NCBI RefSeq assembly: GCF_028823615.1 | Contig: NZ_JAPEHT010000002.1 | Location: 1-64,000 of the forward strand | Length of the DNA stretch: 64,000 nt | Reading direction: 5' to 3' | Source of the DNA: Planococcus sp. A6 | GTDB taxonomy: Bacteria > Bacillota > Bacilli > Bacillales_A > Planococcaceae | Part shown: positions 55,748-64,000 of the stretch, piece after piece | How the letters are laid out: each line of letters begins with the position of its first letter | How positions within the stretch are numbered: position 1 is the stretch's first letter | Position numbers and translations under genes: made by a program | Notes under the pieces: model-generated | The model's input: only the letters and a program-made list of their open reading frames with translations | Told to the model about the DNA's origin: nothing | Database searches by the model: none

Positions 55748-56455
55748 ATGATGAGTGTCCACATTAATGCTAAAAAAGGCGATATCGCCGATACAATCCT
55801 GCTTCCTGGAGATCCGCTACGCGCGAAGTACATCGCGGAAACATTCCTTGAAGACGTAACATTGTATAACGAAGTCCGCAATATGTTCGGCTATACGGGT
55901 ACATACAAAGGCAAACGCATTTCCGTTCAAGGAACGGGCATGGGTGTCCCGTCGATCTCGATCTATGTGACGGAATTGATGCAAGAATACGACGTGCAGA
56001 AATTGATCCGCGTCGGCACGTGCGGTTCGATCCACAAAGATGTCAAAGTGCGCGATGTCATTCTTGCACAGGCAGCTTCGACGGATTCGAAAATGAACGA
56101 CATCATCTTCAACGGCATCACGTATGCACCGATCGCCAACTTCGACCTTCTGCAAAAAGCTTATGCAGCCGGGCAGGAAAAAGGCTTGAACTTGCGCGTC
56201 GGGAACGTATTCACAGAAGACGTCTTCTACAACGAACACGCAGAGCACGAAAAATGGGCGCAATACGGAATTCTAGGCCTGGAAATGGAATCTTCCGCAT
56301 TGTACACGCTAGCAGCGAAATTCGGCCGCAAAGCGCTATCGATTCTAACAGTCAGCGACCATCTATTGACTGGTGAAGTAACATCTGCAGAAGAACGCCA
56401 AACAACTTTCAACGATATGATTGTTGTGGCATTGGACGCAGCGATCCAAGACTAA
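55748..56455 (+). CDS. deoD: Purine-nucleoside phosphorylase DeoD
   Basis: 235 residues; the next ATG (55751) is equally possible. [55 protein letters not shown] and VSDHLLTGE match the hexameric DeoD type. It splits purine (deoxy)nucleosides with phosphate in salvage. Monocistronic: a terminator follows closely. Confidence 0.95.
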   Translation: MMSVHINAKKGDIADTILLPGDPLRAKYIAETFLEDVTLYNEVRNMFGYTGTYKGKRISVQGTGMGVPSISIYVTELMQEYDVQKLIRVGTCGSIHKDVKVRDVILAQAASTDSKMNDIIFNGITYAPIANFDLLQKAYAAGQEKGLNLRVGNVFTEDVFYNEHAEHEKWAQYGILGLEMESSALYTLAAKFGRKALSILTVSDHLLTGEVTSAEERQTTFNDMIVVALDAAIQD

Positions 56456-56460
56456 CAGGA

Positions 56461-56486
56461 AAAAAGACTGTCGAGGCAGTCTTTTT
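56461..56486 (+). terminator. Terminator after deoD
   Basis: AAAAAGACTG-TCGAGG-CAGTCTTTTT. Confidence 0.9.
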
Positions 56487-56538
56487 CTTTTAACCCCGCC
56501 AAGTTTCGGAAGAGTGTTTGAAACTTGCTGTCAGGTGA

Positions 56539-58089
56539 ATGAAGAAAGTGGTGAAACATATGGACGAAAAGCGACCGGGCGAAGAACAACAACCCGAAGC
56601 GCAGGCGGCAGAGGAACCGAAGCCGCATTTTATTCGAATGAAAACCTTCTATTTCATTATGCTCGTCTTCTTCTTGATTATCGCGACTGCGGGCATCACC
56701 GTTTTCGCTTTAACTTTCGGAGAAGATAAAGCAGTGGAAGTGAACAGCCCTGAGCGCCAGGAATTCCAGAAGTTATATTCGGCTTATGACCAGATTGAGC
56801 AGGAGTACTTCGAGGAAGTGGAACAGGAAGAATTAATCAATGGGGCCATCAATGGCATGGTGGATGCACTTGGCGACCCGTATTCCGATTATATGGATGA
56901 AAAAGAAGCTGCCCAGTTCATGGAAGGCATTTCCTCCAGCTTTGAAGGAATCGGAGCAGAAGTCCAAGAGCGCAACGGTTATGTGACGGTTGTTTCGCCG
57001 ATCAAAAATTCACCGGCAGAAAAAGCAGGCGTCTTGCCGAATGACCAGATATTGGAAGTTGATGGAGAAAGCATTCAAGGTTTTTCTACGACTGAAGCGG
57101 TCATGTTGATTCGCGGTGAAAAAGGAACCGAAGTGACCTTGACGATCCAGCGCGGCGAGAATGCGGATCCGATCGAAATTACGATTGTTCGTGGTGAGAT
57201 TCCGATCGAAACGGTGTATGCGGAAATGGTCAATGACCAAGTCGCCCACATCAATATCACCAGTTTCTCTGAAAACACATATGATGAACTGCAGAAAGCG
57301 ATCGCTGAAATGGAAGAACAAGGCATGGAAGCAGCAGTCCTTGATGTGCGTCAGAATCCAGGCGGCTTGTTGAATACAGCACTCGATATTTCGAACTTGT
57401 TCATTGAAGAAGGCAAGGAAATGTTCGAAGTGCAGGCAAAAGGCGAAGAGCCGGAAGTGTATTTGGCTACAGGCGGCGATAAATTGGATATCCCGGTCAC
57501 ATTATTGATCGATGGAGGCAGTGCATCGGCTTCTGAGATTTTGGCAGGAGCGATGAGCGAATCCGCGGATGTTACTTTGGTCGGAGAGAAAACCTTCGGG
57601 AAAGGGACCGTTCAAACAGCGAATGACCTTTCGGATGGTTCGAACTTGAAGTTCACAACCGCCAAATGGTTGACTCCGGATGGCAATTGGATCCACGAAG
57701 AAGGCATCGAGCCGGATGAAGTGGTTCCATATCCAGAATATGCATCCTTGCCTTTCCTTGACCCGTCAGTCGAATTAAAAGATGGCAGCATATCCGAACA
57801 AGTACAGACGGCAGAAAAAATGCTGGATGCACTCGGTTATGAAGTCGGCGAAATCGACGGCGTGTTCGAAGAAGAGATGGAGCAGGCAGTTATCGAGTTC
57901 CAGGAAGCGAACGATCTTGAAGGAGACGGTGTATTGACCGAAGACACGACGTATGCGGTCATGGACCAATTGCGCGAAAAGATCAATACGGAAGATCCTC
58001 AGCTCCAGGAAGCAACAGATATCCTGATGGAGCAGGCTGGCTTAGCAACGGAAGAACCGGCGGATGAAGAAGTCGACACAGAAGAATAA
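56539..58089 (+). CDS. Carboxy-terminal processing protease (CtpA/CtpB, S41)
   Basis: 516 residues (an inner ATG at 56560 is possible). A charged N-terminus and one transmembrane helix (YFIMLVFFLIIATAGITVFA) are followed by a PDZ domain at about 125-215 (GYVTVVSPIKNSPAEKAGVL). The S41 catalytic core has DGGSASASEILAGAM (Ser in SASE, near 330) and the general base Lys in FGKGTVQ. A C-terminal peptidoglycan-binding domain at about 425-485 (AEKMLDALGYEVGEIDGVFE) and an acidic tail complete it. It acts at the outer face of the membrane on envelope or regulatory proteins. Confidence 0.93.
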   Translation: MKKVVKHMDEKRPGEEQQPEAQAAEEPKPHFIRMKTFYFIMLVFFLIIATAGITVFALTFGEDKAVEVNSPERQEFQKLYSAYDQIEQEYFEEVEQEELINGAINGMVDALGDPYSDYMDEKEAAQFMEGISSSFEGIGAEVQERNGYVTVVSPIKNSPAEKAGVLPNDQILEVDGESIQGFSTTEAVMLIRGEKGTEVTLTIQRGENADPIEITIVRGEIPIETVYAEMVNDQVAHINITSFSENTYDELQKAIAEMEEQGMEAAVLDVRQNPGGLLNTALDISNLFIEEGKEMFEVQAKGEEPEVYLATGGDKLDIPVTLLIDGGSASASEILAGAMSESADVTLVGEKTFGKGTVQTANDLSDGSNLKFTTAKWLTPDGNWIHEEGIEPDEVVPYPEYASLPFLDPSVELKDGSISEQVQTAEKMLDALGYEVGEIDGVFEEEMEQAVIEFQEANDLEGDGVLTEDTTYAVMDQLREKINTEDPQLQEATDILMEQAGLATEEPADEEVDTEE

Positions 58090-58097
58090 GTTTGTTG

Positions 58098-58124
58098 AAA
58101 AGGCCCGCTTCCGGCGGGCCTTTT
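58098..58124 (+). terminator. Terminator after ctp
   Basis: AAAAGGCCCGC / GCGGGCCTTTT with a TTCCG loop. Confidence 0.9.
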
Positions 58125-58152
58125 CTTGCATAATGAGAGAAAGGGTGAGTTG

Positions 58153-59034
58153 ATGGTTGATGTGTATTTGTTCAGCGGGTTTCTCGGCAGCGGGAAAACG
58201 ACCTTGCTAAAAAAGATGATTATGGAATTTAAAGAAAAAGGCTTAAAGCCGGCAGTGTTCATGAATGAACTCGGAACGATGAATTTCGATTCGGAAGAAG
58301 TCGGGGACGGGGTGCCGCTTAAAGAAATCCTGGATGGCTGCATTTGCTGCAGCGGCTCGGAAAAATCGGAAGCGCAGATCCAGACTTTGCTGGCGGAGTC
58401 TGAATTTGATGTATTATTGATCGAAACGACAGGCGCGGCACATCCCGTCGAAGCACTCGACGCGATTTTCTCGCCTTTGTTTGCGGAGCGCTTGAACTTC
58501 CGCGGCATTGTTACCGTGGCGGACAGCAAACGCTTTTTAGAGCGCCAGCAATTGTCTCCGCAAATCCGCTCGCTGTTCATCGAGCAAATCCGCCACGCAG
58601 ATCTATTATTGGCGAATAAAACGGATTTGCTGAGCGAATCGGAACAAAGCCAAGCCATTTTTGAGATTCAGCAAATCAATCCGACGGCACGAATCGTCCA
58701 GACGGTCCATGCCAAAGTGCCGCTAAAATTGCTTGAATCTGTGAGCCCTGCACAGCGCGGGCCGGTCGAACAAGCACCGGTGTCAAAATTGAATTTGCAG
58801 ACGAAGATCGTGTCATTTGATGAGCCAATCGAGCGCGAAGCATTTGAGGAATGGCTGCGCAATTTGCCGGATACGGTCTACCGCATCAAAGGCTATCTTA
58901 CGCTCTCAGGCCATAGCTATCCGCATTCTTTCCAATACGCTTACGGCATGGTGCAGTGGCTGCCAGAATACATGAAGCTGCGCAACCAGATTGTGCTGAT
59001 CGGTGAAAACCTTGAGGAGCTGTCAATGCCATGA
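58153..59034 (+). CDS. CobW/G3E-family GTPase metallochaperone
   Basis: 293 residues from the ATG at 58153 (GGGTGAG upstream). Walker A GFLGSGKTT (9-17), the metal-binding CICC motif (Cys63, Cys65, Cys66), LLIETTGAAHP switch region, and NKTD base recognition. The C-terminal CobW_C domain runs from about 220. G3E proteins deliver zinc or other metals to client enzymes using GTP. No Zur-like site is evident upstream, so zinc regulation is not supported. Overlaps the next gene. Confidence 0.9.
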   Translation: MVDVYLFSGFLGSGKTTLLKKMIMEFKEKGLKPAVFMNELGTMNFDSEEVGDGVPLKEILDGCICCSGSEKSEAQIQTLLAESEFDVLLIETTGAAHPVEALDAIFSPLFAERLNFRGIVTVADSKRFLERQQLSPQIRSLFIEQIRHADLLLANKTDLLSESEQSQAIFEIQQINPTARIVQTVHAKVPLKLLESVSPAQRGPVEQAPVSKLNLQTKIVSFDEPIEREAFEEWLRNLPDTVYRIKGYLTLSGHSYPHSFQYAYGMVQWLPEYMKLRNQIVLIGENLEELSMP

Positions 59035-59270
59035 TCGAGGCATATAAACGGCTATGGCCGGACCGGAAAGGCGTCCAGCGCATCATGACGCAAGACGAGT
59101 TGGAGACAAGCATACGCGTGGAACTGAACGACGAACTGACCCATCCGCGCGTCCGTAAATCAGTGGAAGAAAAGCTGGAGTTGGCGGTCGAACGGATTGG
59201 GGAGTCGGCGCTTACGGAAGAAGAAAAAATGCAATTGATCCAGCTATACAAAAAACTTGCCGCTCAATGA
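59031..59270 (+). CDS. 79-residue hypothetical protein
   Basis: MIEAYKRLWPDRKGVQRIMT then helices ELNDELTHPRVRKSVEEKLE and LTEEEKMQLIQLYKKLA. Basic and helical; start overlaps the GTPase stop by four bases, so they are co-translated. Family not recognised. A TTGCCGCTC inverted repeat covers its stop codon. Confidence 0.7.
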   Translation: MIEAYKRLWPDRKGVQRIMTQDELETSIRVELNDELTHPRVRKSVEEKLELAVERIGESALTEEEKMQLIQLYKKLAAQ

Positions 59271-59286
59271 GCGGCAAGCTGTTAAG

Positions 59287-59317
59287 GCTACCGGGAATTC
59301 TCCGGTAGCTTTTTTTA
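59287..59317. terminator. Bidirectional terminator between convergent genes
   Basis: GCTACCGG / CCGGTAGC with an eight-T run. A second hairpin without T run (CTTGCCGCTC / GAGCGGCAAG, 59256-59278) precedes it. Confidence 0.85.
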
Positions 59318-59324
59318 TAAATTA

Positions 59325-59885
59325 TTAGTCTCTACTCTCTGTTTTTCTGATTTCCGAGACAAGTCCGCTTATCCCATTTGGGAACAGGTGATCAATTCCG
59401 GGAAGTTTTCTCAATGTCGCATTCGACAGTTTCTCTGAGTATTTTTGTGAATGGCTGAAAGGGACAATGGGGTCTCCAGCGCTATGGAAAAGAACGACTT
59501 CCGGTAAGGGATCAATATGAGAACCAAAATTCTCTTCCAGTAAAAACTCTTCGACTGCCCATTGCGAATTGATTTCCCAATACGGTGCTGCGACAGCGAT
59601 GATTTTAGCAAATGACTTTCGAGGAGCTTGTTCTGATAAAAATTTAAACAAAACAGAACCTCCGAGTGAGTGGGTTACCACAATTGCGCCATCGTTCAAT
59701 GATTCGATTTCTTTTTTTAATACGTGTTTCCAAGGTAAGTAATGCGGGTCTTCAGGGTGAGGCATTTTTGGTGCAATTACCTGGAATTCGGCGTCTAATT
59801 GTTGCTTCAAATACTGCAGCAGCCCCGAACTGCCTTCTTGCTCACCTTGTGGGCCGGCGCTATGGATGAATAAAACTTGTTTCAT
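59325..59885 (-). CDS. Alpha/beta hydrolase (RBBP9/YdeN-like)
   Basis: 186 residues from the ATG at 59885, GGGAGG eight bases upstream. VLFIHSAGPQGEQEGSSG opening, nucleophile Ser in VTHSLGGSV, acid Asp in HSAGDPIVPFSHS, and His in LPGIDHLF complete a serine-hydrolase triad. Family members are small esterases of unknown substrate. Convergent with the preceding operon. Confidence 0.88.
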   Translation of the reverse strand: MKQVLFIHSAGPQGEQEGSSGLLQYLKQQLDAEFQVIAPKMPHPEDPHYLPWKHVLKKEIESLNDGAIVVTHSLGGSVLFKFLSEQAPRKSFAKIIAVAAPYWEINSQWAVEEFLLEENFGSHIDPLPEVVLFHSAGDPIVPFSHSQKYSEKLSNATLRKLPGIDHLFPNGISGLVSEIRKTESRD

Positions 59886-60054
59886 TAGTTGAGCCTCCCG
59901 CCGTTTGATGTCGACTGCATTCAATCGTTAAAAATAGTTTACTTTATTAATTCTCCGATCCAGCGGTTTTAAAACACAGCTATCTGTTCTAACCTTAAGA
60001 AATCCACTCAGTTGTATTTATCTCAACTTCTATCAAATAACTGGCCCATCCGAT

Positions 60055-60120
60055 AAAAAAACACCCTTACACTGAGTTGCAGGTATTTTCATACCCATTT
60101 TTCAGTGAAAGGTGTTTTTT
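60055..60120. terminator. Long hairpin terminator between divergently ending units
   Basis: Nested arms: AAAAAACACC / GGTGTTTTTT, CACTGA / TCAGTG, GGTAT / ATACC around TTTC. It lies in the 320-base gap 59886-60205, in which I see no other feature. It probably terminates the MATE gene on the minus strand. Confidence 0.75.
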
Positions 60121-60205
60121 TATGTTATAGAGATAGGCAGTGACAGAATGATTCGATGGCTTTGATCTGGCCTTGATGCTTCTCACGTTTTGCCACTGCG
60201 GATTA

Positions 60206-61555
60206 TCAGTGGCTAGCCAGTTTTTTCTGGATGATCAACAGCCGGATCGATAAAGTGACGGCGCCTGCCGTGAGTCCGACGATTAGGCCGACCCAATAGC
60301 CGAACGCACCAAGATCGGTAAACGTGGCGAACAAATAGCCGGAAGGCAGCCCGATGACCCAATAGGAAATGAGCGCCATGATGAACGTGATATTGACGTC
60401 CTTATAGCCGCGCAGCGCCCCTTGAACCGGAGCTTGGACGGCGTCCGACACTTGGAATAAAGCGGCGAAGATCAAGAATTGGACAGCGAGCCCGATGACG
60501 GCGGGATCGGATGAATACAACTCGGCGATCGGTTCCCGCAGGAAATAGAGAATGCCCGACGAGATGACACTGAGTGTCACGGCAGCGCCGACGCCAAGCC
60601 AGCTGTATTGCTTAGCGTGTGATGCTCGTTTTGCCCCGACTTCAAAACCGACCAGGATCGTCGCGCCCATCGATATGCTGAGCGGCAGCATATAGAGGAG
60701 CGAGGCGAAGTTCAAGGCGATCTGGTGGGCAGCGATGGTGATTGTCCCGTACACAGACATCATGAACGTGACCGCTGAAAAGATGCTCGTTTCGGCGAAG
60801 ATCGAAATGCCGATCGGCACGCCTATGCCCGTAATTTCTTTCCATCTACTTAAAGAAGGGCGCGCCCATTTGCGGAAAATCCCAAATGACTTGAACGGTT
60901 CATTCGTGTGGATGATGAACGCGGCAATCGCCAGCACGAGCCAATACGTGATCGCCGAAGCCATCCCGGCACCAGGGCCGCCCAGTTCAGGGAAGCCGAA
61001 GTTTCCGAAAATCAGCAAATAATTGAAGAACACATTAATCGGCGCCGACATCAACGTGATGAACATCGTCACGCGCGTGGCACCGAGCGCATCGATATAC
61101 GAGCGCAGCGCATTATAAGCGAACAGCGGCACCAGCCCTAAGCTCATCGCGAAAATATAGCGGCTGGCCACATCGTTGACACCGGGCTCGAGATCCATGA
61201 AGCCGAGTATCCAATCGATGCCGAAGAAAAAGAAGCTGAAGACGATCGCCGCAAGGATGATAGCCAAATAAATCCCTTGCTGCACAGCGTCTTTCACACC
61301 ATCTTTTTTCTTGGCCCCCATCAATTGTGCTACAATTGGAGTAATGGACATGAGGATCCCGGCAAGTCCGATATACACCGGAACCCAAAAAGAGGAACCG
61401 ATCGATACGCCGGCAAGATCCTCGGTCCCGTAGCGGGCGGTCATGTAAATATCGAAAAAAGTCACCATATACATAGCGACTTGGGTGATGAGAATCGGCA
61501 GGACAATTTTCATTAACAATTTGAGTTTTTCTTGAGTCGTTTCTGTTTCGTACAT
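60206..61555 (-). CDS. MATE-family multidrug/sodium efflux transporter
   Basis: 449 residues from the ATG at 61555 (GGGAGG eight bases upstream; the longer frame reads back through the divergent promoter). Twelve hydrophobic segments in two bundles; landmarks LPILITQVAMYMVTFFDIYM near the start, GVPIGISIFAETSIFSAV at the second bundle, and QAPVQGALRGYKD. NorM-like antiporter in the cytoplasmic membrane. Divergent from murG-like gene with about 110 bases between starts. Confidence 0.93.
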   Translation of the reverse strand: MYETETTQEKLKLLMKIVLPILITQVAMYMVTFFDIYMTARYGTEDLAGVSIGSSFWVPVYIGLAGILMSITPIVAQLMGAKKKDGVKDAVQQGIYLAIILAAIVFSFFFFGIDWILGFMDLEPGVNDVASRYIFAMSLGLVPLFAYNALRSYIDALGATRVTMFITLMSAPINVFFNYLLIFGNFGFPELGGPGAGMASAITYWLVLAIAAFIIHTNEPFKSFGIFRKWARPSLSRWKEITGIGVPIGISIFAETSIFSAVTFMMSVYGTITIAAHQIALNFASLLYMLPLSISMGATILVGFEVGAKRASHAKQYSWLGVGAAVTLSVISSGILYFLREPIAELYSSDPAVIGLAVQFLIFAALFQVSDAVQAPVQGALRGYKDVNITFIMALISYWVIGLPSGYLFATFTDLGAFGYWVGLIVGLTAGAVTLSIRLLIIQKKLASH

Positions 61556-61664
61556 ATTCATAGCCTCCCAATACACTTGCAATACCAAATAAAACGAGTA
61601 TATCACACAAACCGTGCAAAGTGATGAAGACACATATGCGCAAAGTAGGAGAGTAGGACAACAG

Positions 61665-62741
61665 ATGGAAAACAAGACAATCATTTTAACGGGCGGCGGG
61701 ACAGCCGGCCATGTTTCATTAAATCAAGCAATCATTCCGGAACTGGAAAAACTCGGGTTCCGTGTTGAATATATCGGCTCAAAAGAAGGAATCGAAAATG
61801 AATTGATTCGCGATTCATATCCAGAGATCACCTATCACGCCATTTCAAGCGGCAAACTGCGCCGTTATTTCTCGACCAAAAACTTTACGGATCCGTTCCG
61901 TGTCGGGGCAGGATTGACACAAGCCTTGAACATCATCCGCAAAGTGAAGCCGGTCGCGATCTTTTCAAAAGGCGGTTTTGTCTCGGTGCCGGTTGCGATG
62001 GCAGGTCGTCTCGCAGGCGTGCCTGTCATCATTCACGAATCCGATGTCACGCCGGGCCTTGCGAATAAATTGGCGATTCCTTTTGCGGACCATATCTTTA
62101 CGGTCTTCAAGGAAACGATGCGCCACGTGCCAAAAGAGAAATCGACTTGCACGGGATCGGTCATCCGCAGCGAATTGCTCGATGGCTCAGCCGCGAGCGG
62201 CAGGGAGTTATGCCATTTCGACAATACCCACAAAGTATTGATGATCATGGGCGGAAGTCAAGGGTCTGCGCTCATCAATGATGCAGTACGCGAAAACTTG
62301 GATACATTGACCAAGCAATTCAACATCATTCATTTATGCGGAAAAGGCAATATCGATGAGCGCCTCGAGGGCCACGAACAGTATTGCCAGTTTGAATATG
62401 TGACGCATGAATTGTCGCATCTTTTACATTTGACGGACCTCGTCGTCTCCCGGGCAGGATCGAATTCGATCTTTGAATTTTTGGCATTGAAAAAGCCGAT
62501 GCTGCTCATTCCTTTATCGAAACAAAAAAGTCGCGGGGACCAGATCTTAAATGCTAATTTGTTCGAAGCGCAAGGCTTTGCCCATGTGCTTGAGGAAGAA
62601 CAAGTGAATGCACAAAGCTTCATGGCAGCGATTGAGCGCCTGGTAGCTGAAGAAGAGCAATTGATCCACGCAATGACAGAAGCAGAACCGCCGAAAACAG
62701 CCTATGAAATGGCAAAATTGGTAGCTGCCCACGCAAAATAA
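61665..62741 (+). CDS. MurG-type UDP-GlcNAc transferase (MurG paralog)
   Basis: 358 residues. TGGGTAGHVSLNQAIIPELE at the N-terminus (usual MurG has HVxPxLA), HESDVTPGLANKLA (usually HEQNxxPGxxN), GGSQGSALIND, and SRAGSNSIFEFLALKKPMLL for UDP-GlcNAc binding. These small departures match the second MurG-like group known in Bacillus and relatives rather than the division-cluster murG, which is normally next to mraY/murD/ftsQ. It would add GlcNAc to lipid I at the membrane; it stands alone beside dapF. Both dapF and MurG serve peptidoglycan precursors. Confidence 0.85.
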   Translation: MENKTIILTGGGTAGHVSLNQAIIPELEKLGFRVEYIGSKEGIENELIRDSYPEITYHAISSGKLRRYFSTKNFTDPFRVGAGLTQALNIIRKVKPVAIFSKGGFVSVPVAMAGRLAGVPVIIHESDVTPGLANKLAIPFADHIFTVFKETMRHVPKEKSTCTGSVIRSELLDGSAASGRELCHFDNTHKVLMIMGGSQGSALINDAVRENLDTLTKQFNIIHLCGKGNIDERLEGHEQYCQFEYVTHELSHLLHLTDLVVSRAGSNSIFEFLALKKPMLLIPLSKQKSRGDQILNANLFEAQGFAHVLEEEQVNAQSFMAAIERLVAEEEQLIHAMTEAEPPKTAYEMAKLVAAHAK

Positions 62742-62764
62742 ATTCGAGCTGAAGAGGTGTCGTT

Positions 62765-63712
62765 ATGGAATTACTGAAAGTGCATGGTTCAATGAATACA
62801 TTTTTCCTATATGAAGGAAACGAGCGCGAAGATTTTCCGCAACTAACTAAGCAAATGGCGGCACTCGATCCAGAAATAGACGGCCTCTTGACGGTTTCCC
62901 CATCCACACACGCTGATGCGAAAATGCGTGTTTTCAATACGGACGGCTCTGAAGCGTCCATGTGCGGCAACGGCTTGCGCTGCGTGGCACGCTTTGTTTG
63001 CGAGCGGGAAGGTATCAATCAGGCAGTGATCGAAACGATGAAAGCGGATTTGGCAGTGCAGAAAGAACCGGAGATTGACGCTGGCGTGAACATGTACGGC
63101 GTGGAAATTTCGCCGGTATCTTTCCAGCTTGCCGATTTGCCGATGACGTTCGAAGCGCATACGGAATGGCGCCAGCAAGCGCTGCCTTTTATCGATGCTG
63201 ACATTCCGTTTACGGCAGTTGCCGTGCCGAACCCTCATTTGATCGGGATCGTCGGCAAGGAATTGCAGAAAGATCCGTCCCATCAGGAGAAATGGGCCGC
63301 TTATTTTAACGGCGATAACCCTTATTTCTCGGATGGCGTCAATTTAAGCTATGTGACACCAATAGAAGAGGGGATTTTTGTCCGGACCTATGAAAGAGGC
63401 GTCGGCTTTACAGACGCCTGCGGTACGGCCATGACGGCTTCCGCCTTGGTCAGCTGTCTTGCGGGACTTATGCCATTCGGGGACGTTTCCGTCTTTAACC
63501 CAGGTGGTATGGTTAACTGTTCGGTAAAATCCGAGGACGGCCATTATCGATTGAAGTTGAGCGGCAATGCAACATATTTGGGTGTTTATCGCTTCTATGC
63601 AGGTGCGGGTTTAGCAACTGGTGAACTGAAACTGGTAAAACAGACGGATGAGCAGCCGGCTTATGAAAAATTCATTGAGAAAATCAGCGGCGCGACAGCA
63701 GAGCTGAGATAA
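62765..63712 (+). CDS. dapF: Diaminopimelate epimerase-type protein DapF
   Basis: 315 residues. The two catalytic cysteines are Cys67 in SMCGNGLRC and Cys219 in DACGTAMTAS; other landmarks are HADAKMRVFNTDGSE and VPNPHLIGIV. It interconverts LL- and meso-diaminopimelate for lysine and peptidoglycan. It is somewhat longer than the 270-285 residues common for DapF. Lies 23 bases after the MurG paralog. Confidence 0.9.
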   Translation: MELLKVHGSMNTFFLYEGNEREDFPQLTKQMAALDPEIDGLLTVSPSTHADAKMRVFNTDGSEASMCGNGLRCVARFVCEREGINQAVIETMKADLAVQKEPEIDAGVNMYGVEISPVSFQLADLPMTFEAHTEWRQQALPFIDADIPFTAVAVPNPHLIGIVGKELQKDPSHQEKWAAYFNGDNPYFSDGVNLSYVTPIEEGIFVRTYERGVGFTDACGTAMTASALVSCLAGLMPFGDVSVFNPGGMVNCSVKSEDGHYRLKLSGNATYLGVYRFYAGAGLATGELKLVKQTDEQPAYEKFIEKISGATAELR

Positions 63713-63730
63713 CAGAAAGCGGTGGATTCG

Positions 63731-64000
63731 ATGTCGGGACCTTTTACGAAAGAGCAAATGGATATGCTGTACGGGAAAGCGGCCGACCCGGTCTATTTCA
63801 TGCAACAGCAGGGCAACCGCTTTGTTTATACTTGGGTTAATCCGGTCTGCCAGGAAATTTTCGGGATTGATTTGACGGGCCGCAGCGTAGAAGAGTGTAT
63901 GCCGAGGGAATTAGCGCTGGAAATCCACAAGCAATACCGGATCGCGATCAAGCGCAACGAACGCCATCTGTACAGGGATTATAGCTTGTTCTCCGACCGC
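63731..64000 (+). CDS. PAS-domain protein, 5' part only
   Basis: 90 codons, cut by the window end. MSGPFTKEQMDMLYGKAADP then VYFMQQQGNRFVYTWVNPVC and QEIFGIDLTGRSVEECMPRE form the first part of a PAS domain; the output domain is not visible. PAS proteins starting like this often carry GGDEF/EAL or histidine kinase domains; which one cannot be told. Confidence 0.75.
   Translation, partial: MSGPFTKEQMDMLYGKAADPVYFMQQQGNRFVYTWVNPVCQEIFGIDLTGRSVEECMPRELALEIHKQYRIAIKRNERHLYRDYSLFSDR

Noticed and set aside
51408-64000. tRNA or rRNA genes and riboswitches in the host part
   Set aside because: I looked for conserved tRNA ends, T-box and purine or SAM riboswitch cores upstream of host genes and saw none.

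Overview
The window is from a low-to-mid GC Firmicute of the Bacillales, most likely Planococcaceae (Planococcus-like). The evidence is Bacillus-type host genes in conserved order (brxA, ypiP, ypjP, thyA, dfrA, plsC-like, degV, ypmR, ypmS, msrA, msrB, yozE-like), frequent GTG/TTG starts, strong AGGAGG ribosome sites, and a Bacillus-type prophage. The genus is an inference from gene order and codon habits; no rRNA is present.

Layout. (1) 1-2862 is a graveyard: the C-terminal part of an IS21-type transposase, then a decayed prophage piece whose late-promoter-side DNA, small terminase and large terminase are degenerate relatives of genes at 21.4-23.3 kb, ending in a diverged copy of the 5' end of the host bacilliredoxin gene. 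(2) 2809-47434 is a complete-looking siphovirus prophage of about 44.6 kb. From left to right it holds: integrase and lysogeny genes on the minus strand (ImmA-type protease, an AT-rich two-gene module, a PH/SHOCT protein, the CI-like repressor); a divergent operator region with repeated TACACG half-sites; early genes (Cro-like, Rha/ORF6C, HTH proteins, SMC-like ATPase, RecT, metallo-beta-lactamase-fold nuclease, DnaD-type initiator, YopX, dUTPase, RusA, many tiny proteins); a promoter-leader-terminator and an Xpf/sigma-like late regulator; terminases, a portal-MuF fusion, prohead protease, capsid, connectors, tail genes, tape measure with an M23 peptidase, Dit, Tal and a baseplate protein fused to an endonuclease/exonuclease/phosphatase domain; then holin, amidase endolysin, and an SOS-box-controlled YolD gene. 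(3) 47327-64000 is host chromosome. The bacilliredoxin gene reads directly out of the right attachment site. It is followed by a frameshifted methyltransferase gene, the thymidylate/folate pair thyA-dfrA, lipid and envelope genes, the methionine sulfoxide reductases, deoD, a CtpA-type protease, a G3E GTPase, a MATE transporter, a MurG paralog, dapF, and a PAS protein cut by the window end.

How it fits together. The phage has integrated at the 5' end of brxA and carries its own copy of the brxA promoter and start, so the host gene stays intact. The diverged second copy at the left junction, next to terminase relics in the same orientation, is best explained by two related phages having used the same site in succession, the older one having since decayed.

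Most notable observations: the baseplate-EEP phosphodiesterase fusion with all catalytic motifs kept; a Cas2-like small protein encoded antisense inside the head operon; an AT-rich two-gene lysogeny cassette that could be a defence or exclusion system; a moron whose ribosome site sits in the loop of a perfect 11-bp hairpin; an in-frame second translation start in the endolysin; paired LexA-type boxes at both ends of the prophage; and a RecT with an SSB-like acidic tail.
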